A stretch of DNA of 64,000 nt from Candidatus Contendibacter sp. (GTDB lineage Bacteria > Pseudomonadota > Gammaproteobacteria > Competibacterales > Competibacteraceae), in the NCBI GenBank assembly GCA_029624675.1, contig JARSSP010000058.1, positions 1 through 64,000 of the forward strand, in the 5' to 3' direction. Shown one piece after another: positions 18,198 to 27,351 of the stretch. The notes under the pieces are model-generated. The model had not been told where the DNA came from and made no database searches. It was given only the letters and a program-made list of their open reading frames with translations. Each line of letters opens with the position of its first letter. Positions within the stretch are counted from its first letter, which is position 1. Both the position numbers and the translations under genes were made by a program.

Positions 18198-19300
18198 GCA
18201 TGTTCCCGACCAGTGCGCCCCACGCCCATGCGCCCGACAGCGTGCCGCGCATCATGGGCCTGGTGTTGCTGGCGGTGGCGCCGGCGACGCTGTACGGCAT
18301 CATCCTGTTCGGCTGGCCGGCGCTGAATCTGCTGCTGGTGACGGTTCTGGCGTGCTTGTTGTGCGAGGCGGCTTGTCTGCGGCTGGCCGGACACGCGGTG
18401 CGACCGTTTTTGCTGGACGGTTCCGCCCTGCTGACCGGGGTGTTGCTGGCGCTGTCGTTGCCGCCGTGGGCGCCGTGGTGGATCGGCGCGGTCGGCGGCT
18501 TTTTCGCCATCGTGATCGGCAAACAGGTGTTCGGCGGCATCGGCCAGAACATCTTCAACCCCGCGATGCTGGCGCGCGTCGCCCTGTTGGTGTCGTTTCC
18601 GGTCGAGATGACGCTCTGGCTGGAGCCGCACCCGCTGTTTTCCAGCCACGCACCCGGTGTTCTGGAAGGTTTGGCGATCACGTTTGGCGGTATCCCGAAC
18701 ATCGACGCGGTGAGCGGCGCCACCATCCTGGGGCGCATCCGCACCGAACTGGGCATGGCCCGCGAACTCGGCCAAATCCTGCCCGGTCATTATCAGGCTG
18801 GAACCGCCGCGCTGGGTTGGACCGGCGGCAGCTTGGGCGAAACCTCCGACTTGCTGGCCCTGTTCGGTGGGTTATGGCTGTTGTGGCGGCGGGTCTTCAC
18901 CTGGCACGTTCCGGTCGCCATGCTGGCGACGGTGCTGGTGCTGGCCGGTGGTCTGCATCTGCTGAATCCCGAACGGTTTGCCAGTCCGGCGGTGCATCTG
19001 CTGTCGGGTGGGTTGATGCTGGGCGCGTTCTTTATCGCCACCGATCCGGTGACCTCGCCGACCACCAAACTGGGGCAATTGATCTTCGGCGCCGGTTGCG
19101 GCGCATTCGTGTACATCATCCGCACCTGGGGCGGCTATCCCGAAGGGGTGGCGTTCGCCGTGGTGCTGATGAACGCGGCGACGCCGTTGATCGATCACTA
19201 TGTCCGCCCGCGCATCTACGGCCGCACCTGGCGAGGCCGGTCGCGGCCGGTACCCGAGCACGCCAAGCGTCCGCCCGTCGGATCGGGAGAAGCCGAATGA
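18194..19300 (+). CDS. rnfD: RnfD, flavinylated membrane subunit
   Basis: 368 residues. There are about ten hydrophobic helices of the NqrB/RnfD family. The covalent FMN attachment motif is DAVSGATILG near residue 180, where the Thr carries the phosphodiester-linked flavin. The start overlaps rnfC and the stop overlaps rnfG by 4 bp, indicating tight coupling. Confidence 0.95.
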   Translation: MSMFPTSAPHAHAPDSVPRIMGLVLLAVAPATLYGIILFGWPALNLLLVTVLACLLCEAACLRLAGHAVRPFLLDGSALLTGVLLALSLPPWAPWWIGAVGGFFAIVIGKQVFGGIGQNIFNPAMLARVALLVSFPVEMTLWLEPHPLFSSHAPGVLEGLAITFGGIPNIDAVSGATILGRIRTELGMARELGQILPGHYQAGTAALGWTGGSLGETSDLLALFGGLWLLWRRVFTWHVPVAMLATVLVLAGGLHLLNPERFASPAVHLLSGGLMLGAFFIATDPVTSPTTKLGQLIFGAGCGAFVYIIRTWGGYPEGVAFAVVLMNAATPLIDHYVRPRIYGRTWRGRSRPVPEHAKRPPVGSGEAE

Positions 19301-19971
19301 ACCTGGGGTTCCTGAAGCCGGAATACCGGCAGCGGCTGGGCTATCACGTCGCGTTGCTGGGTGGCGTGGCCCTGCTGACCAGCGCCGCCATCGGCGTGGC
19401 CGACCACTTGACCCGCACCGACATCGCCCAGCGCCAATTGGAAGACCTGCAAATTACCTTGCAACAGGTGGTTCCCGCGAAGTACTACGACAACGATCTG
19501 GTGCGCGACACGGTGACCGTCGATTATGGCGGCCGACCGCTGGTGGTGTATCGGGCGCGGCGCGGCGGCCAAGTGCAAGCGGTGTGCTATCAGGTCAGCG
19601 CGCCGGGCTATGGCAACACCGCGATGGTGATCGCCATCGGGATAGATCGCACCGGCACCCTGCTGGGCGCGCGGGTGATCAGCCACAACGAGACGCCGGG
19701 CTTGGGCGACAAGATCGAATTGAGCAAGTCCGACTGGATTTTGAGTTTCGCTGGCCGTTCGCTGAACGATCCCCAGCCGGACCAATGGGCGGTGAAAAAG
19801 GATGGTGGCGTATTCGATCAGTTCACCGGCGCCACCATCACGCCGCGCGCCGTGGTGAAGGCGGTCAAGGGCAGCTTGGATTTCTTCGCTGCTCATCGCG
19901 CTTTGTTGCTGGACGAGGCCGCGCCCGGACCCATCGCCGGTCAACCGGCTGCTAGCGGAGGAAACAACTGA
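19297..19971 (+). CDS. rnfG: RnfG, periplasmic flavoprotein subunit
   Basis: 224 residues. There is one N-terminal transmembrane helix (YHVALLGGVALLTSAAIGV), then an FMN-binding domain with SHNETPGLGDKIE and the attachment motif DQFTGATITPRAV (Thr of TGAT binds FMN). Homologous to NqrC. It overlaps rnfD by 4 bp and rnfE by 1 bp. Confidence 0.95.
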   Translation: MNLGFLKPEYRQRLGYHVALLGGVALLTSAAIGVADHLTRTDIAQRQLEDLQITLQQVVPAKYYDNDLVRDTVTVDYGGRPLVVYRARRGGQVQAVCYQVSAPGYGNTAMVIAIGIDRTGTLLGARVISHNETPGLGDKIELSKSDWILSFAGRSLNDPQPDQWAVKKDGGVFDQFTGATITPRAVVKAVKGSLDFFAAHRALLLDEAAPGPIAGQPAASGGNN

Positions 19972-20669
19972 TGAACGAGGACTATCGCGGCATTCTTGCC
20001 GATGGCCTCTGGCGCAATAACGTCGCCTTCGTGCAAATACTGGCGCTGTGCCCATTGATGGCGGTCACCACTACCGCCACCAACGGTCTCGGCATGGGCT
20101 TGGCGACCACCGGCGTGTTGCTCGCCTCCAACGTCGTCATCGCCAGTTGCCGCGACCTGATCAGCCAGGAAGTGCGGATTCCGGTGTTCGTGCTGCTCAT
20201 CGCCGCGCTGGTGTCGCTGGCCGACATGGCGATCAACGCTTGGCTGCACGAGTTGTATAAGGTACTGGGACTGTTTATCCCCTTGATCGTGGTCAATTGT
20301 TCGGTGCTGGGCCGCGCCGAGGTTTTCGCTTCCAAGCAGCCGGTGTTGGCCTCGGCGGTGGATGGTTTGGCCATGGGATTGGGCTACACCGCAGCGTTGA
20401 TGCTGCTCGGCGGCTGCCGCGAGATTCTGGGCAGCGCCACCTTGTTCGCTCATGCCTCGCTGCTACTGGGGGACGGCTTTGCTTTTCTCGAAACCACGCT
20501 GATCCCGGAATACAAGGGCTTTCTGCTGATGCTCTTACCGCCCGGCGGTTTTCTGGTGCTGGGATTTCTACTGGCTGGCAAGCGAGCGGCGGAACGGCGC
20601 TGGGAGCAGCGGGCGGCAGGTCGGGGCAAGGCCGCGACAGAGGTACAACAGTCGCCATTCACGGTCTGA
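19971..20669 (+). CDS. rnfE: RnfE, integral membrane subunit
   Basis: 232 residues, six helices, homologous to RnfA/NqrD: GLWRNNVAFVQILALCPLMA mirrors the RnfA LGLCPFM segment. Later come the LGLFIPLIVVNCSVLGRAE helix and a Leu/Gly-rich end. With RnfA it forms the core carrying a buried Fe-S centre in studied complexes. The C-terminal tail is basic. A 27-bp spacer separates it from rnfH. Confidence 0.95.
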   Translation: MNEDYRGILADGLWRNNVAFVQILALCPLMAVTTTATNGLGMGLATTGVLLASNVVIASCRDLISQEVRIPVFVLLIAALVSLADMAINAWLHELYKVLGLFIPLIVVNCSVLGRAEVFASKQPVLASAVDGLAMGLGYTAALMLLGGCREILGSATLFAHASLLLGDGFAFLETTLIPEYKGFLLMLLPPGGFLVLGFLLAGKRAAERRWEQRAAGRGKAATEVQQSPFTV

Positions 20670-20696
20670 TTTCCTTTCAAAATTAAGGAGAGAATC

Positions 20697-20987
20697 ATGC
20701 AAGTCAGCGTTGCTTATACCGAACCGGCGCAACAAATTTGGCTTTCCCTGGACATACCTGAGAGCAGCACGGTACTTCAGGCCATCGAACGCTCCGGCAT
20801 TCTGGCCCGTTGTCCGGCCTTGGATTTGAAAAAGAACAAGGTCGGCATCTTCGGCAAGATCACCAAGCTGACCGCGCCGCTGGCCGACGGCGACCGGGTG
20901 GAGATTTATCGACCGATCACCGTCGATCCCAAGACCGTGCCGCAACGAAAAATCGCCCTGCTGGACGAGGATGAAGATGACGATTAA
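20697..20987 (+). CDS. rnfH: RnfH-like ubiquitin-fold protein
   Basis: 96 residues with AAGGAGAG ahead of the ATG. The beta-grasp pattern MQVSVAYTEPAQQIWLSLD, then GILARCPALDL, KVGIFGKITKL and ADGDRVEIYRPI, matches the RnfH family (UPF0125). It ends in an acidic tail, DEDEDDD. Its role is unclear; in nif-linked rnf operons it may assist assembly. Last gene of the rnf operon. Confidence 0.9.
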   Translation: MQVSVAYTEPAQQIWLSLDIPESSTVLQAIERSGILARCPALDLKKNKVGIFGKITKLTAPLADGDRVEIYRPITVDPKTVPQRKIALLDEDEDDD

Positions 20988-21421
20988 TAGGTTCGACGGT
21001 AATCGGTCACTTCCCTCGCTCTGTGTCGTCCACCGACATCCTCCTGCTCGTTGAGCCCGCTGGCGCGGGCTGGATCGCGCTGGGCGACCCGCTCGTCTTA
21101 TACTTCATGTATCCTTCTGGGTTAGCTTGCTACCTTATATAGCCCTCCCATACCGGTTGTGGAATTTTCACTCCTTGAATTAACGTGAGTTCTGTTCTGT
21201 AAGGATGGGGGGATGGCCCTTGAAGCGGAACCTGCTAAGGTTCCCGGTGATCACCTCCGCTGCCCCAGGAACCACTCCCATAAACTTAGAAGACCTACTC
21301 ACCAGGGCAGGGACACCGGGATCGCCTTTTTGGATAGGTTCGCCGGAGTGAGGAAGCGGGCCGTTATGACGATGAAGGGCCTCGCCATCAAGTCACGCTA
21401 ACTCTCTCTCCTTCCAAGGTC
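20988..21421. other. 434-bp spacer with a GC hairpin and no supported gene
   Basis: A hairpin AGCCCGC-TGGC-GCGGGCT (21054-21071) may end rnf transcription, but no T run follows. A 62-codon frame at 21213-21401 (plus) has no recognised family and is probably noncoding or a relic. Nothing else was seen. Confidence 0.4.
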
Positions 21422-22642
21422 ATGACCATCGCCCTGTCCGGCGCCCGCGCCTTCCGCCATCGAGATTTCACCCGGTACTGGAGTTCGCGCTTCGTCTCGG
21501 CTACCGCCATCCAGATTCAGGGTGTGGCGGTGGGCTGGTGGGTATACGACCTCACGCGGGATCCATTGGCGTTGGGACTGGTGGGGTTGACCATTTTCCT
21601 GCCAGCGATTGGCTTGGCGTTGCTGGCGGGTCACGCGGCCGACCGACTCGACCGCCGCGCCATCCTGCTGGTCTGCTACACCATGGCGACGCTAGCGGCG
21701 GCCGGCTTGCTGGGGTGCGCTTGGAGCGGCGTGCGCCAGGTCGAGCTGATCTACACCTTGATCCTGGTGTTTGGTGTAAGCCGGGCGTTCGCCAATCCAG
21801 CTAGTCAAGCGATCGTGCCCAACCTGGTGCCGGCGGAGCATCTGGGTAACGCCATCGCCTGGCACGCCTTGGCTTGGCAGACCGCCACCATCGTCGGCCC
21901 AGCCTTGGGTGGGCTTCTCTATGCCTTCGGCGCGCCGGTGGCGTTCGCCGCGGTCACGCTAAGCTTCGCCCTCACCTTGGGCCTGCTGGCCGGCATCCGC
22001 CACCGTTTGGCTCAGCGCGCCCACGAGTCGTTGCGCTGGGTCAGTTTGCTGGCGGGTCTCCGGTTCATCCGGTCGCAACCGGTAGTACTCGGCGCGATCT
22101 CGCTTGACCTGTTCGCGGTATTACTGGGTGGGGCAACCGCCCTGCTGCCGATCTACGCCCGCGACATCCTGGACGTCGGTCCCTGGGGTTTGGGGTTATT
22201 GCGCAGCATGCCGGCGGTGGGGGCGGTGCTGATGGCGCTGTGGCTGGCCCAACGGCCGCTGCAACGCCACACCGGACGGCGTTTGTTCCAGGCGGTGGCT
22301 CTGTTTGGGCTGGCGACCATCGCCTTTGGCCTGTCGACCAATCTCTGGCTGTCGCTCGCCTGCCTGTTCGTGCTCGGCGCGGCCGATATGATCAGCGTCT
22401 TCATCCGCCAGACCTTGGTGCAGATCGAAACCCCCGATCCGATGCGCGGCCGAGTGGCGGCGGTGAACACGGTGTTCATCGGTGCGTCCAACGAGCTGGG
22501 CGAATTCGAATCCGGTGTTCTGGCGACGCTGATCGGCGCGGCGCCAGCGGTCGTGGCGGGCGGGGTCGGCACGCTGGCGGTGGTGATGCTTTGGCGGCGC
22601 TGGTTCCCGGCCCTGCGCGATCGCGACCGACTGGTGAGCTGA
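21422..22642 (+). CDS. MFS transporter, EntS-like
   Basis: 406 residues with about twelve hydrophobic helices. The loop 2-3 signature is GHAADRLDRRAILLVCY (MFS motif A). FANPASQAIVPNLVPAEHLG and PDPMRGRVAAVNTVFIGASN are typical of the enterobactin exporter/drug-efflux subgroup (MFS_3). The substrate is unknown. It is convergent with nifZ with only 4 bp between, so it interrupts the nif/rnf region without an obvious link to nitrogen fixation. Confidence 0.85.
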   Translation: MTIALSGARAFRHRDFTRYWSSRFVSATAIQIQGVAVGWWVYDLTRDPLALGLVGLTIFLPAIGLALLAGHAADRLDRRAILLVCYTMATLAAAGLLGCAWSGVRQVELIYTLILVFGVSRAFANPASQAIVPNLVPAEHLGNAIAWHALAWQTATIVGPALGGLLYAFGAPVAFAAVTLSFALTLGLLAGIRHRLAQRAHESLRWVSLLAGLRFIRSQPVVLGAISLDLFAVLLGGATALLPIYARDILDVGPWGLGLLRSMPAVGAVLMALWLAQRPLQRHTGRRLFQAVALFGLATIAFGLSTNLWLSLACLFVLGAADMISVFIRQTLVQIETPDPMRGRVAAVNTVFIGASNELGEFESGVLATLIGAAPAVVAGGVGTLAVVMLWRRWFPALRDRDRLVS

Positions 22643-22646
22643 TTCC

Positions 22647-23117
22647 TCATCCCTCGGAAAACGAGGCAACCATCATCGGACTATCCAGCACCGCTTCAGG
22701 CACCCGCAACAGTCGCTTTCCGAACAAGACGTGATAGTCGGTGGTGGTTTCCGGTTCGCGCAGAACCGCGATCACTTCCCCGACCGCGCCGACCACCGCC
22801 GCCACTTGGCCGCCGACAGCCAAGGCCCGGCGGGCGATGACCCGATCGCCGCGTTCGAAACGATTGGGAATCCACGGCGCGTCCGCCGGGATCAATTCGG
22901 TTTCTCGGCAACCGACGATACGGTTGCCGGCTTCGAGAAAATGTACGCTGTAGATCAGTTGATCTTGCAGGAACACGCCGATATGGCGCACGTAACCGAC
23001 GCTGCCGCGCCGCACCAACGGCGCGCCGGTGACTTCACCAGGATAGGTGCCGTCGTTGCGGATGTTGCGGATCACCCGAACGGCGTCATCGCAAGCAAAG
23101 CGCGGATTCAAGATCAC
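22647..23117 (-). CDS. nifZ: NifZ, nitrogenase P-cluster maturation factor
   Basis: 156 residues starting at GTG 23117, which overlaps the nifW stop (GTGA). The NifZ beta-barrel signatures are present: ILNPRFACDDAVRVIRNIRN, DGTYPGE, RRGSVGYVRHIGVFLQD and IYSVHFLE, then NRIVGCRETELI. NifZ helps form the second P-cluster of the MoFe protein. Downstream it carries an extra repeat-like barrel (RGDRVIARRALAVGG). It is the second gene of the nifWZ operon. The GTG is chosen because longer frames run back into nifW. Confidence 0.9.
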   Translation of the reverse strand: MILNPRFACDDAVRVIRNIRNDGTYPGEVTGAPLVRRGSVGYVRHIGVFLQDQLIYSVHFLEAGNRIVGCRETELIPADAPWIPNRFERGDRVIARRALAVGGQVAAVVGAVGEVIAVLREPETTTDYHVLFGKRLLRVPEAVLDSPMMVASFSEG

Positions 23118-23425
23118 GTCAGACGACCGATGTCCGCCAGGGGTACGCGCGTTTCGCGCGCCCGCGACTGCCGATGAAAGACCTTGAACACTTTCTCGGT
23201 CAGTGCATCGGAGTGGACAAAGTCTTGATAAGCCTGACGCAGGCAACGGGCGTAGCCATCCCAGTCCGCTACATCCGTTTGCTGCAAGTAATCGTGAAAC
23301 CGTTGCAGGATATGCAGCCGGTTGACCTCCACGATGGCGGGATCAAAGGGAATGAAGAAGTAATTCAGGAAATCCTCGGCCGAGGCCATTTCCGATAGTT
23401 CCTGCTGCAAAGTCGATGCGGTCAT
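23114..23425 (-). CDS. nifW: NifW, nitrogenase-stabilising protein
   Basis: 103 residues, full NifW length. Features are LSEMASAEDFLNYFFIPFD, VEVNRLHILQRFHDYL and TEKVFKVFHRQ, all standard for the family. NifW associates with the MoFe protein during maturation and is linked to oxygen protection. It is the first gene of a two-gene operon and is preceded by a sigma-54-like element and a perfect UAS. Confidence 0.93.
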   Translation of the reverse strand: MTASTLQQELSEMASAEDFLNYFFIPFDPAIVEVNRLHILQRFHDYLQQTDVADWDGYARCLRQAYQDFVHSDALTEKVFKVFHRQSRARETRVPLADIGRLT

Positions 23426-23539
23426 GTGGATACCTCGGCGGGGTCAATGTTCGCCATGACGCGAGACGGCATCGTCCATCCCGACGGGGGGATGCGCGGT
23501 CCCTCTCGCACGGTTTACGAAAGATACCACCAGAGGTTT

Positions 23540-23555
23540 TACAAACGCCGTGCCA
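23540..23555 (-). promoter_or_regulatory. Sigma-54-like promoter of nifWZ
   Basis: The minus strand reads TGGCACGGCGTTTGTA. The -24 half is ideal, and the -12 half is TTTGTA in place of TTGCA (one base off). It lies 115 bp before the nifW ATG. Confidence 0.6.
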
Positions 23556-23637
23556 AATGTAGAGCCTTTTATGAACAATGACTTATATCAAAAATTTTGA
23601 GCGCCGCGAAAGGTTTCAAACAGCGGGTCAGTTGGTT

Positions 23638-23653
23638 TGTCGAGAATGTGACA
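23638..23653. promoter_or_regulatory. NifA upstream activator site for nifWZ
   Basis: TGTCGAGAATGTGACA is an exact TGT-N10-ACA match. It sits about 85 bp upstream of the nifW sigma-54-like element and directly after the modC stop. Confidence 0.75.
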
Positions 23654-23658
23654 AACAG

Positions 23659-24735
23659 TCAACGCATCTCCATATACTGCCAGGCGCGAGCCTTGAACAA
23701 ACAGTAGACGGTATCGCCTTCCACCAAGCCCAGATCGTGGACGGCCTTGACGGTGATCTCGGCCAGAATCGGCACGCCGACATCGACTTCCACCAACATC
23801 CGGTCGGCGATCCGGCGCAGGCCCAGAATGCGACCGGGTACCTGATTTTGAATGGTGATGTCGGCAATCGGACGGCGAGCCAGGGCAACGTCGGCGGCGC
23901 GCAGCGTGATCCAGGTCTCGGTTCCCGGCGGTAAATCGGACAGCGGCAAATGCAGTTCGTGATGATCGTAGCGCACGGTGGTGCAGCCAATGTCCGGTTC
24001 GTGCCGGCTGACCGCTACCCGCAATACGTTCTCCAACCCCAGCGAGCGCGCCAACCCGAGAATAAGGTCCTGGCGGACCACTTCCGAAAACGGACCCTGA
24101 CCTAGGATGCGGCCCTGTTCCATCACCGCCAAATGGGGTGTCAGATACAAGATCTCGTTGATGGCGTGGCTAACGTAAAGCATCGGCAAGCGCAGTTCGT
24201 CCCGCACCCGGCGCAGGAACGGCAGAATCTGTTGCTTGCGGCCTTCGTCCAGTGCCGCCAGCGGTTCATCCAGCAACAGCAGGCGGGGCGACGCCAGCAG
24301 GGTCCGGCCCAGCGCCACCCGTTGCCGCTCGCCACCCGATAGGTGGCGCGGCCGACGGTGCAACAGATGACCGATGTCCAGCAGGTCGATGATTTGCGCC
24401 GGGGTAAATTGCCGTTGCACCGGTGGCAGCAACTTGAAACCGTACAGTAGATTGTGTTGGACCGAGAGATGAGGGAACAACTGGCTGTCCTGAAATACCA
24501 GTCCGACCCGCCGGTGGTGCGGCGGCAGATCGATCCGCCTTCGCGCGTCGAACAGCGGGGTGCCGTCAAGATGAATGTATCCGATTCGTGGACGCACCAA
24601 GCCGGCGATGGCGCGCAGCAAGGTGCTTTTGCCGCAGCCGGAAGGACCGAACAGCCCGCTCACTGGTTGCTCCAGTGTCAGTTGGCCGCGCAGGGCGAAG
24701 GAACCTTGGCTGAGTTCGAGATCAAGCTTGAGCAT
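23659..24735 (-). CDS. modC: ModC, molybdate ABC transporter ATPase
   Basis: 358 residues. Walker A is GPSGCGKST, the signature motif LSGGERQRVALGR, Walker B LLLLDEPLAALD, and the switch His is in YVSHAINE. A C-terminal TOBE domain (residues about 290-350, IQNQVPGRILGLRR) is typical of ModC and senses molybdate. It is separated from modB by about 2.6 kb containing a convergent HPP gene, a broken modD and a globin gene, which is unusual for a mod operon. Confidence 0.93.
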   Translation of the reverse strand: MLKLDLELSQGSFALRGQLTLEQPVSGLFGPSGCGKSTLLRAIAGLVRPRIGYIHLDGTPLFDARRRIDLPPHHRRVGLVFQDSQLFPHLSVQHNLLYGFKLLPPVQRQFTPAQIIDLLDIGHLLHRRPRHLSGGERQRVALGRTLLASPRLLLLDEPLAALDEGRKQQILPFLRRVRDELRLPMLYVSHAINEILYLTPHLAVMEQGRILGQGPFSEVVRQDLILGLARSLGLENVLRVAVSRHEPDIGCTTVRYDHHELHLPLSDLPPGTETWITLRAADVALARRPIADITIQNQVPGRILGLRRIADRMLVEVDVGVPILAEITVKAVHDLGLVEGDTVYCLFKARAWQYMEMR

Positions 24736-24922
24736 GAAAGGCCGTGGGGTTGATTTTTGCCGGGTCTATATGGCGTCGGAAATCCGGTGGCTCGCCAGCG
24801 GAGGGATGTCTAATTTCTCTAACACCTGCCGAAAAGGAATACCTATAAAGTCGGATCGACAAAATCGGCAGGGGTCACTAAAGCTTAAAAGAGCGATCAA
24901 GCCCCTGGTCGGATCATACAAA

Positions 24923-26080
24923 ATGCTCACTTTGCTCCAGCGTTTCCTGCCGGATACCCCGCCACTTGCCGCTAGCGAGGCGCTGCGAACCGCGGTCGCC
25001 ATCGGCGTAGCCGTGCTGTTTACCGGCATTTTTTCCCCCCTGCTGGTACCAGGGGCCTTGACGCCGGTACTGGTTGCTTCGATGGGCGCCTCGGCCATCC
25101 TGTTGCTGGCTTTGCCCACCAGCCCGCTGGCCCAGCCTTGGCCCTTCATCGGCGGCCAACTGATCAGCGCCATCATCGGGATCAGCCTGGCGCGCTGGAT
25201 TGATCCCCCGCTGCTGGCCGGCGGTCTTGCCGTCCTCTTGTCGACCTTCGTCATGCTTCGCCTGCGCTGCCTGCACCCGCCGGGCGGGGCCACCACGCTC
25301 ATCCCGGTTCTGGCCCACCACGAAGCGCCGTCGTTCGGTTACGACTACCTGCTTGCCCCGATAGCCATCAATGTCCTGTTGTTACTGGTCCTGGTCTGGG
25401 GACTCAATCGTCTGCTCGGTCGCACGTATCCGCCTCGGCCACGCCCGCCGCTGCCCGACCCGCATGGCACGGGCGATCCGCTGCCCACCGAGCGTACTGG
25501 CGTGCAAGAAGAAGACGTGCGCGCGGTGCTAGCCCAGGAATCCGTGATGCCGGATATCGGCACCGCCGAATTGCGGCGCTTGATGGCGCGGGCGGAGGAT
25601 ACAGCGGTCAATCGGGTGTTTGGCGAAATCGACTGCGCGGCCGTCATGTCCCGTGAAGTGGTGACTGTTTCTTGCCAACAACCGGCCGGCGAGGCATGGC
25701 GTCTGCTGCGTCACCACAAGGTCAAGGCACTGCCCGTGCTCGATCACTTCAATCAATTGGTGGGCATGGTCACCCTGGTGGATTTTCTCAAACACATCCC
25801 GATAGCAGGATTGCAGCAAGATGTCCATACCTTGGCCGTGTGGCTGTCCGGCCAATCCGACCTTGAACCATTGATCGAGGAGGTAATGACCCGCACGGTT
25901 CGGACGGTGCGCGAGGATCAATCCCTGCTCGATCTGGTGCCCATGCTGTCCGATTTGGGTTGGCATCATCTGCCGGTGGTCGATGCCGACGGCAAGCTGG
26001 TGGGCATGATCACCCAGTCCGACGTCATCGCCGGCCTGCACTGGGCACTGGTGCGGCGAACGATGGATCGGTGGGAATAG
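24923..26080 (+). CDS. HPP-family membrane protein with tandem CBS domains
   Basis: 385 residues from the ATG at 24923. Residues about 1-165 hold four hydrophobic helices with the HPP signature RLRCLHPPGGATTLIPVL. A Pro-rich linker leads to two CBS domains (about 235-375: AAVMSREVVTVSCQQPAGEA, KALPVLDHFNQLVGMVTLVD, HLPVVDADGKLVGMITQSDV). HPP proteins have been linked to nitrite transport in chloroplasts and cyanobacteria; the CBS pair suggests adenine-nucleotide control. It is divergent from modC, with 187 bp between that shows no other gene. Confidence 0.85.
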   Translation: MLTLLQRFLPDTPPLAASEALRTAVAIGVAVLFTGIFSPLLVPGALTPVLVASMGASAILLLALPTSPLAQPWPFIGGQLISAIIGISLARWIDPPLLAGGLAVLLSTFVMLRLRCLHPPGGATTLIPVLAHHEAPSFGYDYLLAPIAINVLLLLVLVWGLNRLLGRTYPPRPRPPLPDPHGTGDPLPTERTGVQEEDVRAVLAQESVMPDIGTAELRRLMARAEDTAVNRVFGEIDCAAVMSREVVTVSCQQPAGEAWRLLRHHKVKALPVLDHFNQLVGMVTLVDFLKHIPIAGLQQDVHTLAVWLSGQSDLEPLIEEVMTRTVRTVREDQSLLDLVPMLSDLGWHHLPVVDADGKLVGMITQSDVIAGLHWALVRRTMDRWE

Positions 26081-26140
26081 GACCATCAGTTGCGCCTGCT
26101 TTGGCCGCTGGTTCGTTATGTCGCGCAAGACTCGCAGCCG

Positions 26141-26159
26141 ATCCGCCTCAACAGCGGAT
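26141..26159. terminator. Possible bidirectional hairpin between HPP gene and modD relic
   Basis: ATCCGC and GCGGAT pair around CTCAACA between two convergent genes. There is no T run, so terminator activity is uncertain. Confidence 0.35.
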
Positions 26160-26165
26160 GTTGCC

Positions 26166-26823
26166 CTAGCACGCGGAAATACTCACCTTGATGTCGACGG
26201 GTGGCGCGAAATAGGGGGCCGACGTCACCAGGATATGGGCGCCAGCGCGGGCGTAGTCGGCGGCATTGGCTGACTTGACTCCACCGGCGGCGGCTACTTT
26301 GACGGAGGACGCCATATCGGCCAGCCGCGCCACGACGGCGGCCACCATCTCGGGCGGTAGCTTTTCCAACTGCACCACGTCGGCTCCGGACTGAGCGGCC
26401 AGCACGGCTTCGTCGAAGCTATTGATCTCAATCACGATCTTGCGCTCGGGACAGGCAACCTTCAGCCGCGCCAGGGCCAAGACTTGGCCTTCCTCGGCTA
26501 GAAAAGCGCGATGTTCGGGAAACACCAGCACCGTTTCGGACAGACCCAGACGGTGCGGTATCGCGCCCCCCGCCAGGATCGCCTTGAGCGAGACCGCCTT
26601 GGTGCCTACCGCTCGAACGCAGTTCGCTCGCCGTGCAGCCGACTCGGACCAGCAGATGGGCAGCCTCTTCGGACGCCGCTACCACCATCGTATCGCGCGC
26701 CGCGAACACCATGTGTCCCGGCCGCTCGCCGATGCCCAGCGCGTGCGTGGTCAGATCGCCGAAAGGTACGTCTTCGGCCAACCAGCGGTCGATTTCGGCG
26801 TCGGAGATCAGTGGCATCATCAT
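26166..26823 (-). pseudogene. modD: modD pseudogene, internally deleted
   Basis: ModD is a quinolinate-phosphoribosyltransferase-like protein of mod operons, about 280 residues. Here the N-terminal part (MMMPLISDAEIDRWLAEDV, FGDLTTHALGIGERPGH, to about residue 55) is joined to the C-terminal part in another frame (GTKAVSLKAILAGGAIPHRL, VFPEHRAFLAEEG, ILVTSAPYFAPPVDIKVS). Roughly 100 middle codons with the central active site are missing and the join is out of frame. Both ends remain well conserved, so the deletion looks recent. Confidence 0.8.
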
Positions 26824-26857
26824 GGGATTGTTGGTCCGGCTTCGCCGTGCTGAGTTT

Positions 26858-27283
26858 TCATGCCCGGTTTCTGCTCCGCTCGGCGGGCACGTGGAGTTGT
26901 TCCAGCAAATATTTTTTAAACTCCGCTGCATACGGTTGATTTTTGAGCGCTCCTTCCATGCACGACAGCCACGCATCGCGTTCGCTAGAACCGATTTCAA
27001 AACGGCTGTGCGCTTGCGGTATGTTGATCGGACCGTATTTTTCCGCGTAAAGCTTCGGACCACCCAGCCAGCCGCACAGGAATCGAGCCAGCTTGTCTCG
27101 CGAAACGGTCAGGTCTGCCGGGTGCATGGCTCTGATTTTTGCGGCTTCGGGGAGTTGATCCATGGCATCGTAAAAATCATCGACCAGCCTTCTGATGCCC
27201 GTTTCGCCGCCCGCCGCCCGATAGGATGCATCGCCCACCCCGTAGGGAGGACTGTCTTGGTTTTCGAGTCCCGGGATAGCCAA
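26858..27283 (-). CDS. Group 2 truncated haemoglobin (trHbO type)
   Basis: 141 residues from a TTG start supported by GAGGAG eight bases upstream; no ATG lies before the conserved PPYGVGDASYRAAGGETGIR. The 2-over-2 globin core follows: VDDFYDAMDQLPEA, IRAMHPADL with the proximal HP pair, then KLARFLCGWLGGPKLY and Trp-containing RDAWLSCMEGAL. These haems bind O2 or detoxify NO. It lies between modB and modD on the same strand, suggesting a role in protecting nitrogenase or Mo enzymes. TTG should keep expression low. Confidence 0.85.
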   Translation of the reverse strand: MAIPGLENQDSPPYGVGDASYRAAGGETGIRRLVDDFYDAMDQLPEAAKIRAMHPADLTVSRDKLARFLCGWLGGPKLYAEKYGPINIPQAHSRFEIGSSERDAWLSCMEGALKNQPYAAEFKKYLLEQLHVPAERSRNRA

Positions 27284-27351
27284 TGGTCCGACTCCTCAAA
27301 TACGAATGGATCGAATGGCTCGGGTATTCGGCTCGTCGATGGCGGTCGCGA

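Noticed and set aside
17753..18790. Minus-strand frame opposite rnfC/rnfD
   Set aside because: Composition is Arg/Gln/His-rich and shadowed by conserved RnfC and RnfD; no separate signals.
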